DNA from: Varroa destructor
Taxonomy: Eukaryota; Arthropoda; Arachnida; Mesostigmata; Varroidae
Assembly (NCBI RefSeq): GCF_002443255.2
Contig: NW_019211457.1
Coordinates: forward strand, 39,407,126-39,471,125
Length of the DNA stretch: 64,000 nucleotides
Direction: 5' to 3'
In this document: in pieces, positions 13,799 through 24,786 of the stretch
Numbering within the stretch: the stretch's first letter is position 1
Layout: every line of letters starts with the position of its first letter
Translations under genes and position numbers: made by a program
Notes under the pieces: model-generated
What the model saw: only the letters and a program-made list of their open reading frames with translations
What the model was told of the DNA's origin: nothing
Database searches by the model: none

Positions 13799-15178
13799 GT
13801 ATCAGGGCACTCTGTTCCATCCTTCTCTTGATCTACATTTTACTCTTGCTGATGCTGTCGTCATACTGGGCCACAGTGTCTATTTCTATATCCCTGTTGT
13901 CGACTCTGTATGGTTGAGGTTGCGCGTTTGCTAAGCTTTCTTATATCGATGTATCAGGTCGTGATGAAGATGAGGCCTCGGAACCGTGTGACCCGTTTCG
14001 GCCAAAGAACACTGGGAAGGCAAAGCGAGGGTGGTAAGTAGGGGCACGAGGGGTCTAGTGGCTACGCCAAGTCGAGTAAGGTCAACGTGTGGTAAGCAAT
14101 ATGGGTTTTGCCGTATAGGAAATAGGCACAGATAGGGGCGTTCAGAGTAATCGGGTGCTGCCTGCAATACCGATGGCAGCACAGGAGGTCCCAGATGGCG
14201 AAAGCCGCACAGGCTGACTGGGTAGATGGCGAGCGATGATTATGATCGGTCCCACCGATTGATCGGACGACACCCCCACGCACAGAGAGGGACACGGATG
14301 GACACATGACGCTGCCTCAATCAGGATCCACCATTGCCGTCTTCCCCAATAATTCCCACTAGCCCTCTTCGATGCGCTACTTCGTACGCACTACCTACTT
14401 TGCTTCTTCTATGAAGATTTCTTGTTGTTGGGATATCATATCTTCCTCACACCCCAGCAACCGAGCACACGCATAGGCGACTGCAAGCAAGCGCACCGGC
14501 TCGCATATTCGACTGAGTTGACGACTATCACGACGCAGCGCGTACGTTACCTCGAACAGCATGGTCCTTTCAACATGGGCCGATTCCTAGCTAGCAATTC
14601 GGTCAGTCAGTTGCGTCTGAAACGACTCCAACCTGAAAGAAGTGTGCAATCTTTAGGGAAATCTTACTCACTTGAGGTTGGACTATCCCCTATTGAGGCC
14701 AACTTGACTGCATTCATACACGAGTATGACTACGCATGTGAGCGTCAATTTCTTGCTGCCACCTTGTCGCTTTCTCACCCTGTGCTATGCCTACGCTGTG
14801 GTTACTGAAGGGCAAATGTGATAACAGAAGATCAGGAAAGGTGAAGGTAAAAGTAGTAAGAATGGTGGTGGTGGTGCTCACAGTAGGGACCCCTGAGCAC
14901 TCGATAAAAAGTGGCGCTGTCCACTCAGAAGACACAAAACCCAAATATACCCATCTAGCCACTCACCAACTTCCCTACGAGTTTTTCCTCAAGCATCACA
15001 CCGAACGGGATACACATACGCGACGAAGCAGAGGAGCAGCCAGGTCTAGCCCATGCCTAGGTTCAATGGGCAGTCAGTCACTTCGGGCCACCTATAAAGT
15101 GAAGTACAGCAAAAGCTGTTCGCAATGGCAGGAAGGCCGGTCGAGGAACCCAGACGAACATCGATATAGGTAGCCAGG

Positions 15179-15202
15179 CACAAAGTAGAGCACAAAGTAG
15201 AG
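15179..15202. repeat. 12-bp tandem duplication
   Basis: Two adjacent exact copies of CACAAAGTAGAG in non-coding sequence, probably a recent slippage event. Confidence 0.85.
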
Positions 15203-16311
15203 ACCATGAAAAATGCGCAAAGAGAGAAACGCATACAATAAATGTGTCAATAGTCGGTTATGACTCGAAGCTCTCGCAAATACTGCTGTTGTTGCGGTTG
15301 CTAACAATGAGTGAGCTACATCGGTGAACCCGTGATGGCCACTCGGCTATGAAGACCCGTTGACATCTCGGACATCGTCCTACCCGACCGTTGTCACCCA
15401 TGTTATGCAAGATAAAGCTGTAGCATCGCCAGCGACAGTGCTTGCAACAGAGGACAAACGGGAAGCAGCGGAGGTGATGCCAGAATCGCGCGGGTCAGGT
15501 GGCACTGATCGGCTTCAGGGTCATCGGCAACTTTGCGTCATGGGATAACATACATAGCTAGGCACATACCCAGCAGCTATGCGCAGGTGGCGCGTAAGAT
15601 CCAAAAGGCATAGCTGATCATACCTAGGTCGTTTGCTACAGCCACTACTTCCTTCTCTACTGCTACGACTCTTTATCAACAATCCCTGGTATCCGTACAT
15701 GCGATGTCTGTCTACAAGCAGTTGCCTGTTAGGGTCATAAGGGCAAAAGTTCTGACCGCAGTTCCATTCCTGCAAAACATGGAGTATACCGCTGTAGACA
15801 ATGTCGTACCAGTTACTGTCATTTCACATCCAACGAAGTCTAAATGGGACCAGCTGCTGTACATCTAGTTAGTGGTCATTTGGCCACATGCAAATCGTGC
15901 TCCAACCAAAACTTTTGCATGCAACACGCTCCCATCCATACACAAACATATGTATATTGCATATACATGAATAAAAGAAATAAACAGCTGCGCAATTCTC
16001 TTTGTGATAGCCTGGGAAAAACTAAGCCTTATAGTCAATGTTCGTTGAGGACGCCAGCTAGCTAGGACTATTGTACTTATTTTTATTAGTAAGGTGAGCT
16101 CTATTTGGCTTACGGGTGTATTTAACAGCATGTCTAAGTCTAAAGAGTACAGATCACAAAGTTTCAGCCTGTCAAAATAAGCTTCTAATAGTATTTACAG
16201 TAATAGCTACTCATACATACCACTTGTCGACCTTTCTACTTAGCTCAAATAATTAGCAATCTCTACGTCATCTTGTTTCAAAGATACCTTGCCAATTCTC
16301 ATTCGCCTAGT

Positions 16312-16486
16312 CTAGTTACGTTCTTTCGAATCACATGCACTACCAAGTAGGTACGGCATTTGCATGTAGGCAATCTGGCTCGCCAGACCAGCGCTGACGG
16401 TGATAAAAGAGAAGGCCATGAAACGCATTTGGACAATGTTGTTGATGACAGAATAGTGCGTCACAGAATAGGCAAACCGTCCCATT
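16312..16486 (-). CDS. Possible membrane-protein exon (candidate exon C), unrecognised
   Basis: On the minus strand a long pyrimidine-rich tract ending CCACTAG makes a good 3' splice site at 16487. The frame that follows encodes a segment beginning MGRFAYSVTHYSVINNIVQ, then a hydrophobic span (FMAFSFITVSAGLASQIAY) typical of a transmembrane helix. It either runs to TAG at 16312-16314 as a terminal exon or splices at a possible donor (TTG then GTAGTG) after 16344. Codon use looks coding. Together with 17205-17330 and 16730-17037 on the same strand it could form part of a multi-pass membrane protein. I cannot name a family. Confidence 0.25.
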
Positions 16487-16729
16487 CTAGTGGAATTCAA
16501 AGCAGCAGACAAAATAGAGGGTAAAACAACGGGGGTTTAGTTGGTGGCGAAGCCAGGTAATGCTGTGCCTTGTTCTAGGGCACGAAGAGTACTGGGAGAC
16601 ATGCGTGTTGGGAAGTGGGGGTATTCAAAGGCAAAGCAGTGAGCGCGGTCGGTCTGCCGGCCGGCCAACCCCTTGACAGTGCCAGGGTCTCCGTGCCCCC
16701 AGCGACCCTTATAGAGGCGTGCTTCTCTG

Positions 16730-17037
16730 TCAGTAAATGTGAGTACGCAATGCGCTTTGGGGGGTGCGGGGTGGGAGTGAGTTAGGAGAGGCACTCGTTC
16801 TACGGCTGCTGGTGGGGGTTGGTGGTAGTGGCAGCTTCCCTGTAATATTCTCGATGACCCAACCCCCGTCGTAGTAGAGGTTCGTAGCCGTATTCGTCGT
16901 ATTGTACTGATCGCAGGCGGCTGATGCATTTTGTCTTTTCAGGTAATTGTCGAATGAACGAGACCCTGCAGGGCGCTCCACTTCGCTCGCTCCGGCAAAC
17001 TGGTTCATCAATGTGCCTTCATCAGCTATAATGATGC
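16730..17037 (-). CDS. Possible extracellular-loop exon (candidate exon B), unrecognised
   Basis: A C-rich tract ending ACAAGCAG could act as a 3' splice site at 17038. The following minus-strand frame encodes a hydrophilic segment with one cysteine and several N-glycosylation sequons (QNASAAC, QYNTTNTATN, IENITG), as expected of an extracellular loop. After the last sequon the translation becomes Pro/Thr/Ser-rich, where the plus strand is G-rich, and that part may be intron. No clear donor was found. Confidence 0.15.
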
Positions 17038-17204
17038 CTGCTTGTGGGGGTTAGGTTGTGTTGGCTGCGAACGGAGCCTAGAGTAAAGAGAACAGTAGCG
17101 TTATTCGGCATTAGCGGTAATGCACGGCAAGCTGTGCCGGTCAACATAGTAAGGCAAAACAAGTGGGAATTTCAGGGAAGTAGGATAGAGCCAGCCACCT
17201 AGCA

Positions 17205-17330
17205 TCGCTCCTACGACAGCGACGAAAGCGATATCGATGATAACAACAATGAACGTAAACAAACGGTCGTAGTTCCCAGGAAGTAGCGTTCGAACTGTAG
17301 ATTCAAACGCAGCAAGGGTGCCCTTCCGAG
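17205..17330 (-). CDS. Possible membrane-protein exon (candidate exon A), unrecognised
   Basis: A minus-strand frame, open from just after an AG at 17331 down to TAA at 17101-17103, encodes an amphipathic stretch (LAAFESTVRTLLPGNYDR) followed by a strongly hydrophobic run (LFTFIVVIIDIAFVAVVGAML). This is the pattern of a cytoplasmic helix leading into a transmembrane segment. The 3' splice site is weak and the donor is not clear, so the boundaries are approximate. It may belong with the two candidate exons below 17040 on the same strand. Confidence 0.2.
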
Positions 17331-17996
17331 CTCATATGAAAGCGATGAGACCTACCTATGGCGCCTAATACTACGTAGGGCTGACTGACACAAAATGGCC
17401 CAATCGAATTGGTGATGACGTGTGCAAACCCGCGTGTGGCAGTTCCGAATGCTCCGCCCTGCCGCGCATGTACTGTCAGTCATTCCCTCTATTTTGGCCT
17501 TTAAAGATGTCCAAAGTTACATTGTGGCTATGTTACTATCGTGCTACCGTTATTATCTCCTCTCCGATCGTTTTAGTGACTCAATGTTTTAACCAGCATT
17601 TTGTAATATTTTGCTACTTAATGGAGAATTTACGATATGTGTACCCATTCAGTCTTGTTTCCATTTAAAACGTAATGCTTATCTGTCAAACAGTTCAATC
17701 GGCTCGACAACATCAAATATTTAATGCTCTGAGGCTCTGCAGCATCGGACTAGTATCCATTATTGGCCCGTAGCATATTACCGCCAGGGCAAGCAATCAG
17801 GTGTCGCTCTACAAGTGTCTGTGTGATCTTTGCGCGCGAAAAGGCCATTTAACCTTCTGCTCGCTGTCTGTAAAGAAGTGGTTCCCGCCGAGCAGCGAGG
17901 CGGGCGCCATTTGTCACTATAGGCATGCAGTCGAGGTTCAGCCCCAGAACACTGCGCGCAGCCCTGTCTTTGTGCGCCTCCATGTCGCGTGCCGAA

Positions 17997-18022
17997 CTCC
18001 ATGATCTTTCTGCTTCATGGAG
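17997..18022. repeat. Short perfect hairpin, 8-bp stem and 10-base loop
   Basis: CTCCATGA and TCATGGAG flank a 10-base loop. A wider, imperfect complementarity to GCGCCTCCATG near 17974 offers an alternative pairing. This is far too short for a microRNA precursor as it stands. Confidence 0.5.
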
Positions 18023-18416
18023 GCTGCGCAAAACGAGCAGCTTGTCATTGACTAAAGCTGCCTCAAGCTTTAAGTCGTCTCATCTCAAACCAAGGTTTGA
18101 AAACTGGCCTGTCTATTGCCGGAAACAAGAAGCTGTTGGCAATAGTTGCTTTGCTACATGGCACAGCTTTGCCGTCATCGCGATGTTACGGTGGCTGGCG
18201 GCTGAATGGCCACCGCCAAAGTCATCGCCTGGGCCTTCGGCGGGCCTGCTATCGGGGAGTGGCTCTTGGAAAGCAGGCAATCGAGTTGAGTTCTGTGGGG
18301 TGAGGCCTTTGAAGAGAGACTACTGCCTTATGCCAGCTTTCTCTCTCTCCTGTGTCGGCGGCTGTGAGCTGAGGTGGGTTCCATGCCGACGAGCACATTT
18401 GTCATCCGGCAACCGA

Positions 18417-18430
18417 GACGACGACGACGA
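18417..18430. repeat. GAC microsatellite
   Basis: Almost five GAC units, which create the four-Asp run in the overlapping open frame. Confidence 0.7.
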
Positions 18431-20585
18431 GTCCCAATTCTACCACGAGACGAAAAAAGGGCCAAGGAGGATGTGGGAATTGAGCAGTGGTAGTAAAGGA
18501 CAGTGGCAGGCATGAGGTTATTCTCCCGACGACAGAGAGGTGAGACGGAGCTAGACTAGGCTCACGACAAAGATGGAAGGGCGAGGACGAGGCCTTCCCG
18601 CTCGTTCTGTTCTTCGGGTCTTCTTGTTTCTTCCCGTCTCCCGATGGGAAATGAACGGCCGACAACCCATAGGAAGACGGGCTACGATGCTTCCACACAA
18701 AGAGAAGCACTGTTGACGCACGTTCGGAAGCCGATAGAATCGCTCCGCACGCATCGTCCCGTCTGCCTGCACCGAGTCCGCATCTCGATAACGACGAAGA
18801 GGATCTGAACTTCTTCGATGGCACGAAGAAAGACTAAGCGGACAAAAGAAGAAGTGCGACGGGAGGAAACGGTCCAGGAAGAACTGCGTGAGCTCCGTTA
18901 GTGAAATTAGGAAGGCCGTCAAAGCTACTCCATTTATTTCCTATTGACCCCAAGCTGCAGCTCAGGGCAGCAGGCAAACCCTCAAAGCTAGGTGGCAAGC
19001 CGCGGGAATGAAACCAGTGACGCTTGAGAGAAAAAAATTGGATAGGGCGGTCCTGCTTGCGGCTCTGCTGCGTTGCGAATAGACAGTGGGTGGTGCTTCC
19101 AATAAAATATGCATTTGTCTTACCTATATTGACGTTCTCGCTTCGGCTACATGTAAGCAACTAGATTTATCTACCGAAATGTTACTACTGAACAGAGGGA
19201 GTACCGACGGATTCGACGCTGGCTATACGCTTTGACACTGGTTAGCGTGCACTTTCGGAGCAAAGCGAAGCTGTCAACGTTATGGGCACGTGCCGATTAT
19301 CAGGTGCTAGTGCGTTGTCGCTCACCCTGATCAGAAGAGGACTTTTTTGGTTTTGCTCAAAGCAGAGCGACGAAGTTTAATCTTACATGACTCTACTACT
19401 AATTAATGTACTCAGTTAGTGCTAGCCTATTTTTGTAATATAGCAGACTTGATTGCTGTCTGTGCATAATTACCAGTTTACATTTAGCAGCCTCCTTTCG
19501 CCTGCTCAGATACAATTCGCTTAAGTGACTCTCTCACTATCCCCTCCTACCTTTGCGATGTGCGAGCGTGTTTGTGTGTGACGCTCGTATGTAGCAGACG
19601 CCAAGAAAGACGCCAGTGGGTGCACCTGGTGGTCGTCGAAAAGTTGTGGCACGCTCGCCTCGTTGTTCGCCTGCGACTTGCAAACGCATGGTTTACCGCA
19701 AGACTTGTACTGTTCTCTTGGCTTTTCACGCACTCCGCTTATGGTTTCGCTTCGGAGCCGACATAGAAATTCGGAGAGAGAAAGCGCTTGAAGAAGCTGA
19801 GCTAAGGCAGGTCGTGGTCGTGCTTGTGTGAGCTTCTGCTGGAACCGCTGCTGGACAGGGGGCAGTGAATTCGAAAGCAGCTGCCTCCAGCCCCTTTGAC
19901 TCCGTCGTCCTACCAATGGGCTCCTGAGCTGAAGTCAGAATCAGACTGCAGTCTGCTTCTTAGGAACGTACGAGGACGGGCTTGCGGGGGTGCGGGCAGT
20001 GGAGTCTTGAAAGACTGTGGTATCAGAGACTCAAACACAGAGGTTCAGTCCGGGAGCTGAGATTGGAGGGATCGCAGGTGCCTGCTATGCTTTCTCTCTT
20101 GCTATCAAGTGGCAAAGAGGGGCGCAAACGTACAAGTGAGCTGAGAATGAAAGTCACAGGAGGTGCCGAGAAAGAAGTCAGGGAGAAGTGGATGCGGTGA
20201 GCCGTACACGTTAGCGTCGAGTCGTCGCGACCGCTGACTGCTGCCGCTGTGCTAGCTGGCATGCCGCAATGACTATGTGGGACACAAAGCTAAGAGTAAC
20301 CAGGCCGAGGTCTAGCTAGCATCACTTATGGGATGATCGACCAACCGACTGTCTATCTGTCCGACAGCTGAGTGAGTTGCTAACAGCCAGGTTCTACAAT
20401 GATCGTGACTAGCTTAAGCTGACCGCCGCCTGCAAACGTCCGTATTACCTCTCCTTTCATTCGTTCTGACCGCGAGCGATACCTAATTTAAGATCATAGT
20501 TGTTATCGTCGGTCTATGTGTATTCGTTTGTAATTAGTACGCGCAAATACAAAAATAACACAATTCAGAAACGCGATTCGAATGG

Positions 20586-20587
20586 AA

Positions 20588-20640
<53 letters not shown>
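20586..20640. repeat. A11 tract followed by (TA)22 microsatellite
   Basis: Eleven A residues run directly into 22 perfect TA units. Perfection and length suggest an actively slipping locus. The TA part is self-complementary and can extrude as a cruciform. Confidence 0.95.
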
Positions 20641-20641
<1 letters not shown>

Positions 20642-20694
20642 TATTTCTCAGTAAAAAAGCAGCTGATACGCTTTGCTGTTTGAAACCTGGCTAA

Positions 20695-20708
20695 TTTTTT
20701 TTTTTTTT
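20695..20708. repeat. 14-base poly(T) run
   Basis: An uninterrupted T run 54 bases after the TA microsatellite. With the A11 tract on the other side it makes an A-tract / TA repeat / T-tract arrangement. Confidence 0.9.
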
Positions 20709-23700
20709 AATCGATTTCTAAGCTCCGTAGAACGCGGTTATGGTCACAATTCAAATCGAGATAGCACGGAACTTGCTCGGCAGTTTATTACTATTTTTTG
20801 TGTAAAATAAATTTGTGCCATTCTTTTAATGCTGCCTGCCCATTGCGCAAAACACATCGGGACAAGAAAGAGCGTAGAATTCTAAATTACTAATTAATTT
20901 TTCTTTTTCCTGATAAAAAAGGTTGTATGAGAAAACCCCCCAGTGAGGCCAGGTTTAACGGGGCCAGGGAAAACAATACACAACGCGTCGTCTGCAGGAA
21001 GAGTCATTAATATTTGGATACATCCGCGCGTTCGTGCAGCAGCCAGACGGGTAAGCGGCTGGCGGCTGTCTTATCTCGAAGGCTAAACGTAAAATAGAGA
21101 GTTCTAGCGAGATAACGGTGGAACAGCTGGCTGTTCTCTGACTGGTGTCGATTCGCGCGACTACAGAGAGCCACACACAAGGGGAACGCTGTTACCGAAC
21201 AGCGTGTTTTACGCAACAAAAGGCAAACAAACAGCAAAACTCGTGCTCGCACGAAAAGAAAAAGATAGAGAGTGTCAGAAATTCATAGAAAACACCGACA
21301 AGGAAGAGATGCGCTTACAGACTGCTACACCCGAAAACTAAACAGTTTTCATTTACTTGGAGCGGCTGAGCGAGCGGGTCAGAGAACGACAGGACCAGGG
21401 GGCGCGGACTGAAACATGTAAGGTATGTTTTGCCCCTCGGACGACGTTGCAAGCGTTGGCTTGCTCATTCCTCGCTTCATAACGAAGTTAAGCGCTTTTC
21501 CTGTTCGTACTGCGGCTAGTGCGAGTTGCCGCAGTCTACGTAGTCCGTAATACTGCTGCATGTACGTATACCAAAGGATTGTGTTAGCGTATGTACGTAC
21601 AGCTCCGCGAATAAATTGCTTGTCGCCAAGCCGTACTACCAATGTCCTAGGCTCATTGTGCCATACCGCCGAGCGACGAATCCAGACGAACCGTCAAAGT
21701 GCGCACAGATCGTGCTAGCGTTGATGTAATGCAAAATCACAGATAGTTCTGTATCGTAATCATCGAGATCATTACCTTCTCTCGAAAATCCACACTGGAG
21801 GCGTGAATCTTTTAAGTTATCGACTTCTCTTTAATGCATAATGTTTCTGTATACTGTACCTAAAGCTGCATTACTATAGCACGTATACTATTTATCTATT
21901 TCCATTGAATTAAACCTGAATGGGGACACAAATCATCTTATTGAATTTTTCTATTCTCTTTTGACAATTCGAAGCTTCGAGAAGATTGTGAACTGCCCAA
22001 CCATCGGTACGGAGACGCTTAGATGATACCAATGTCTGTGGCTCTCTCGAAAGGATAGTAGGCGGTGAAATGTTAGTGGCACCGGCACTTCCTGTAAATG
22101 TTGTCAGTATCGGCTGTCGGTGCTTACTAGTGCTGTTGCTGTTTCAGCTGTCACACTAGTGCCGGCAGTTGATGGTGTTAAGGATACGGGGAAAGGGCGG
22201 CGCATGGAAGTGTGCTATGGGGATGGGTATGTCATAGGGTCTGAACCGAGAAGGGACTTTGCCCTGCAGCGCAGAGCTGGCCTTAATCATAAACACACAA
22301 CAACAACAACACTACACGCGAAGAACGAGGAGGCCACAGCACCAGCGGTAGAATCAAGCGAATCAACCTAAATGCTACGGCAGGAATCGTGTTGCGTTTC
22401 CGCCATCAGCGGAAGTTGCCTGTTCCCTCGAATGGCATCATGGATGGAACAGCCACAACGAGTCAAGCGACCGGCATTTAACGCCATTGGGCTAACGCAG
22501 GAGTAGCAGAATCCGAAGAACTGAACCGGGCTGCTCAGCTCGCTTTCGCTTGTAACATTCACTTGTATTTGTGCTGGGGCTAAAACGCTGCTAGCTGGCC
22601 TCAGCCTGACTGCTCGCAGGGGCTGCCAAGCAGCAGCAACAGTATCATAGGCCGTAACAGCAGCTTCCATGACCCAACCAACTCATCTGAACGAGCTCAA
22701 CGGATCGAGCTGTATGCATGCAGCTTTGGCGTTGCTGATGGTGGCGGCCCCTTTGGCTGGTGGCTGACGGTGGATGTGCCGCTAACTGATTCCTAGCTGC
22801 ATCAACGAGTTATATGGTAGTATATAGTGCACATGACGTCGACGGGTCCGCCAGTTTTCCCCGACCTCTGTATTTCTCTCATACGTTCTCGTTTTCACTC
22901 TCCCTGTACCAACCCTTTTTTCTTACTTTCCTTCCGCGCTCCTCCCGCTCTCTCTTCTCGCACCCCTTTCCCCTATCAATGGGTAAACAGCACAGACAGC
23001 AGTAGCACTAGCAACTGCAGCATAGCAAATTATCGGCTCACGCGCTCGTTCTGCCCTGCCGTCACATTACTGCTAGTGCTGCTGGGCCGCAGACTAACCT
23101 CTCTTAACCCCTGCTCCGGCTGCCGCTATCCACTATCCGGCCGACCCAAGTCCCGACAGGAGCCCATCGGGCCACCTTCGGACGTGGTAACCCCTTTCCC
23201 TGCGTAAATACGAGGTACTGCTAGCAGTGTTCGCTTCCGGCAAGCGTGGGCAAAAGCAGCAAACAGATCCTGGCTGGCTCAGGCTCGGGAACGGGAATCC
23301 ACACTACCGCCTACACGATTCGTCGTCCCTCTAACTCGATGCATCGGCTCTAGGCTCGTAAGGCTTGGCTGCCTGTTTCCATGTGCTTACTGCGTATTGG
23401 GCCTTGTGCTGCTTTGTAAAGCGTGTTCTGGCTTGTGCTGCATACGGAGTCGCGGAATCGGTGATCGCAGTCGGACGGTTACAGGTCCGCCGGCAAAAGA
23501 AGCTGCAACATGCTCGCTGACGCCGTTATCACGATCGGCTCTTTCCGTCCTCTGTTACTGTGTCCCCAGCTTGATCCACCGACTAACATGCTCCACTTCT
23601 CTCACCAATGCGGAGAACCAGCGTTGCATCGTGTCTTGCATTGTTTAGCGAGCGAAGACGCAGGGGACAAGAATCAGAAGCCAGCAGCAGGACCAGCAAC

Positions 23701-24679
23701 GGAACGAGGCCAAGAAGCACCGACTAAAGGACAACAAGGTACTCAGCAGGACATCCACACGGGAGTATAATATCCCTGCTACTGTTGCCGCCGCTGCTGG
23801 TGGTCATGGTATTATCAATGAGGAGTTCACTTACTCTCTTGCTAGCTTGCTTAGATGCTTACTATTGTGTGCCGAACGAACGATAGTTGCCACTCATCGC
23901 CTTGATTTGTTACTATCTTAGATTTCCGGGATTATCCCGAAGCGGATTCGACCCGATCAGAAAAGTGCGTTCCCCAACAGGCAACCTCTTGTTGCCGTTG
24001 CTACTATGTACTAGGCCAATAGTGCCTCTTTCCGCTGAAGATCTCATCCCGATCAGATATCTGTCTCCCATAGACGACGTGCATTTATTAATGCATGATG
24101 AGACACAACTAAAACAAACAAGGTCAGCTAATTGGTAAAAACAGTTCGCATTTACCACCCGACTACGGGTGTAGACTAAAACAGTATAGTGGTTAATGAG
24201 GCAAAATAGATAGATAAGTATCAGTTAAACAAAATCGCGAGATGATTTCAATTACGTCAGTACGCTATAGACGAATCCGCGCATTACAGCTACGGAAAAG
24301 AGGCTGACGCTAAAAACACTAGCTGGGCACACTTGTCCCTAGAGTAGTAGGTAATTACTTGGGGTACGTATTCTACTTTGGACCTGGCTTTTATTCGTGT
24401 AACGTGGGGCTTCTTGCTTGTTAATCATCTTCTGCTTGTGTCGGATTACGTTATTAGTGTGGGTAAAAGGCCGCGAATTATCAGCTGGGGTAGTGGTAGG
24501 GTCTATAATAGACACAATTATTGTAAAAACGTGGCAAATCGACAGGAGCATCTGCAGCATTTATATTTTGCAAAAGGTAACGTTCTACGGTGCCAAGTGA
24601 AATTTTCATTGGCTACTAATATTTATAAACATATACCGAAAAATTAATAATCACTTTAAAGTTATTATAATTTAGATAC

Positions 24680-24685
24680 TTTATT
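24680..24685 (-). promoter_or_regulatory. Polyadenylation signal AATAAA of the BtpA-family gene
   Basis: The plus strand reads TTTATT, so the minus strand carries a canonical AATAAA about 100 bases after the stop codon. It is the first exact hexamer downstream of the gene and implies a short 3' UTR of roughly 110-130 bases. The cleavage site itself cannot be seen. Confidence 0.6.
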
Positions 24686-24717
24686 GGCACTAATGCGATT
24701 ATTTAGTTTCAGTCTAG

Positions 24718-24731
24718 ATATATATATATAT
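24718..24731. repeat. Short AT microsatellite
   Basis: Seven AT units between the stop codon of the BtpA-family gene and its poly(A) signal, so probably in the 3' UTR. Confidence 0.8.
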
Positions 24732-24786
24732 GCCTTATGCCGCGCTCGATATATGTGATACGTAAGGGATTGTAGTTATTTTTGAT

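Larger units (their letters stand above)
17874..18515 (+). other. Long open frame of 213 codons, unrecognised, probably chance
   Basis: The frame is open from after TAA at 17871 to the stop ending at 18515, with the first ATG at 17925. The translation is rich in Ser, Arg and Leu, has a run of four Asp from a GAC microsatellite, no predicted domain and no obvious signal peptide. It sits in a GC-rich stretch where stops are rarer. I see no supporting splice, promoter or poly(A) signal. Confidence 0.1.
13101..20450. other. Mostly non-coding stretch with candidate exons on both strands
   Basis: The candidate exons at 13639-13798, 16312-17330 and 17874-18515 are listed separately. The rest carries no recognisable gene. 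It includes an AT-rich block at about 13100-13600, a 12-bp tandem duplication at 15179, a G-rich stretch at about 16755-16835 and a GAC tract at 18417. Confidence 0.55.
20451..24679. other. Non-coding stretch downstream of the BtpA-family gene
   Basis: No recognisable gene. It holds the long TA microsatellite and its A and T tracts, AT-rich blocks at about 20450-20900, 21720-21970 and 24180-24680, and a minus-strand open frame of about 100 codons ending at 21379 that is compositionally ordinary but matches nothing known. Confidence 0.6.

Noticed and set aside
21379..21690. About 100-codon minus-strand frame of coding-like composition
   Set aside because: I considered a transposase or retroelement fragment, but no catalytic motif or terminal repeat is visible.
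23930..23960. GATTCGACCC, resembling a tRNA T-arm on the minus strand
   Set aside because: The stem does not pair and no D-arm lies at the right distance.
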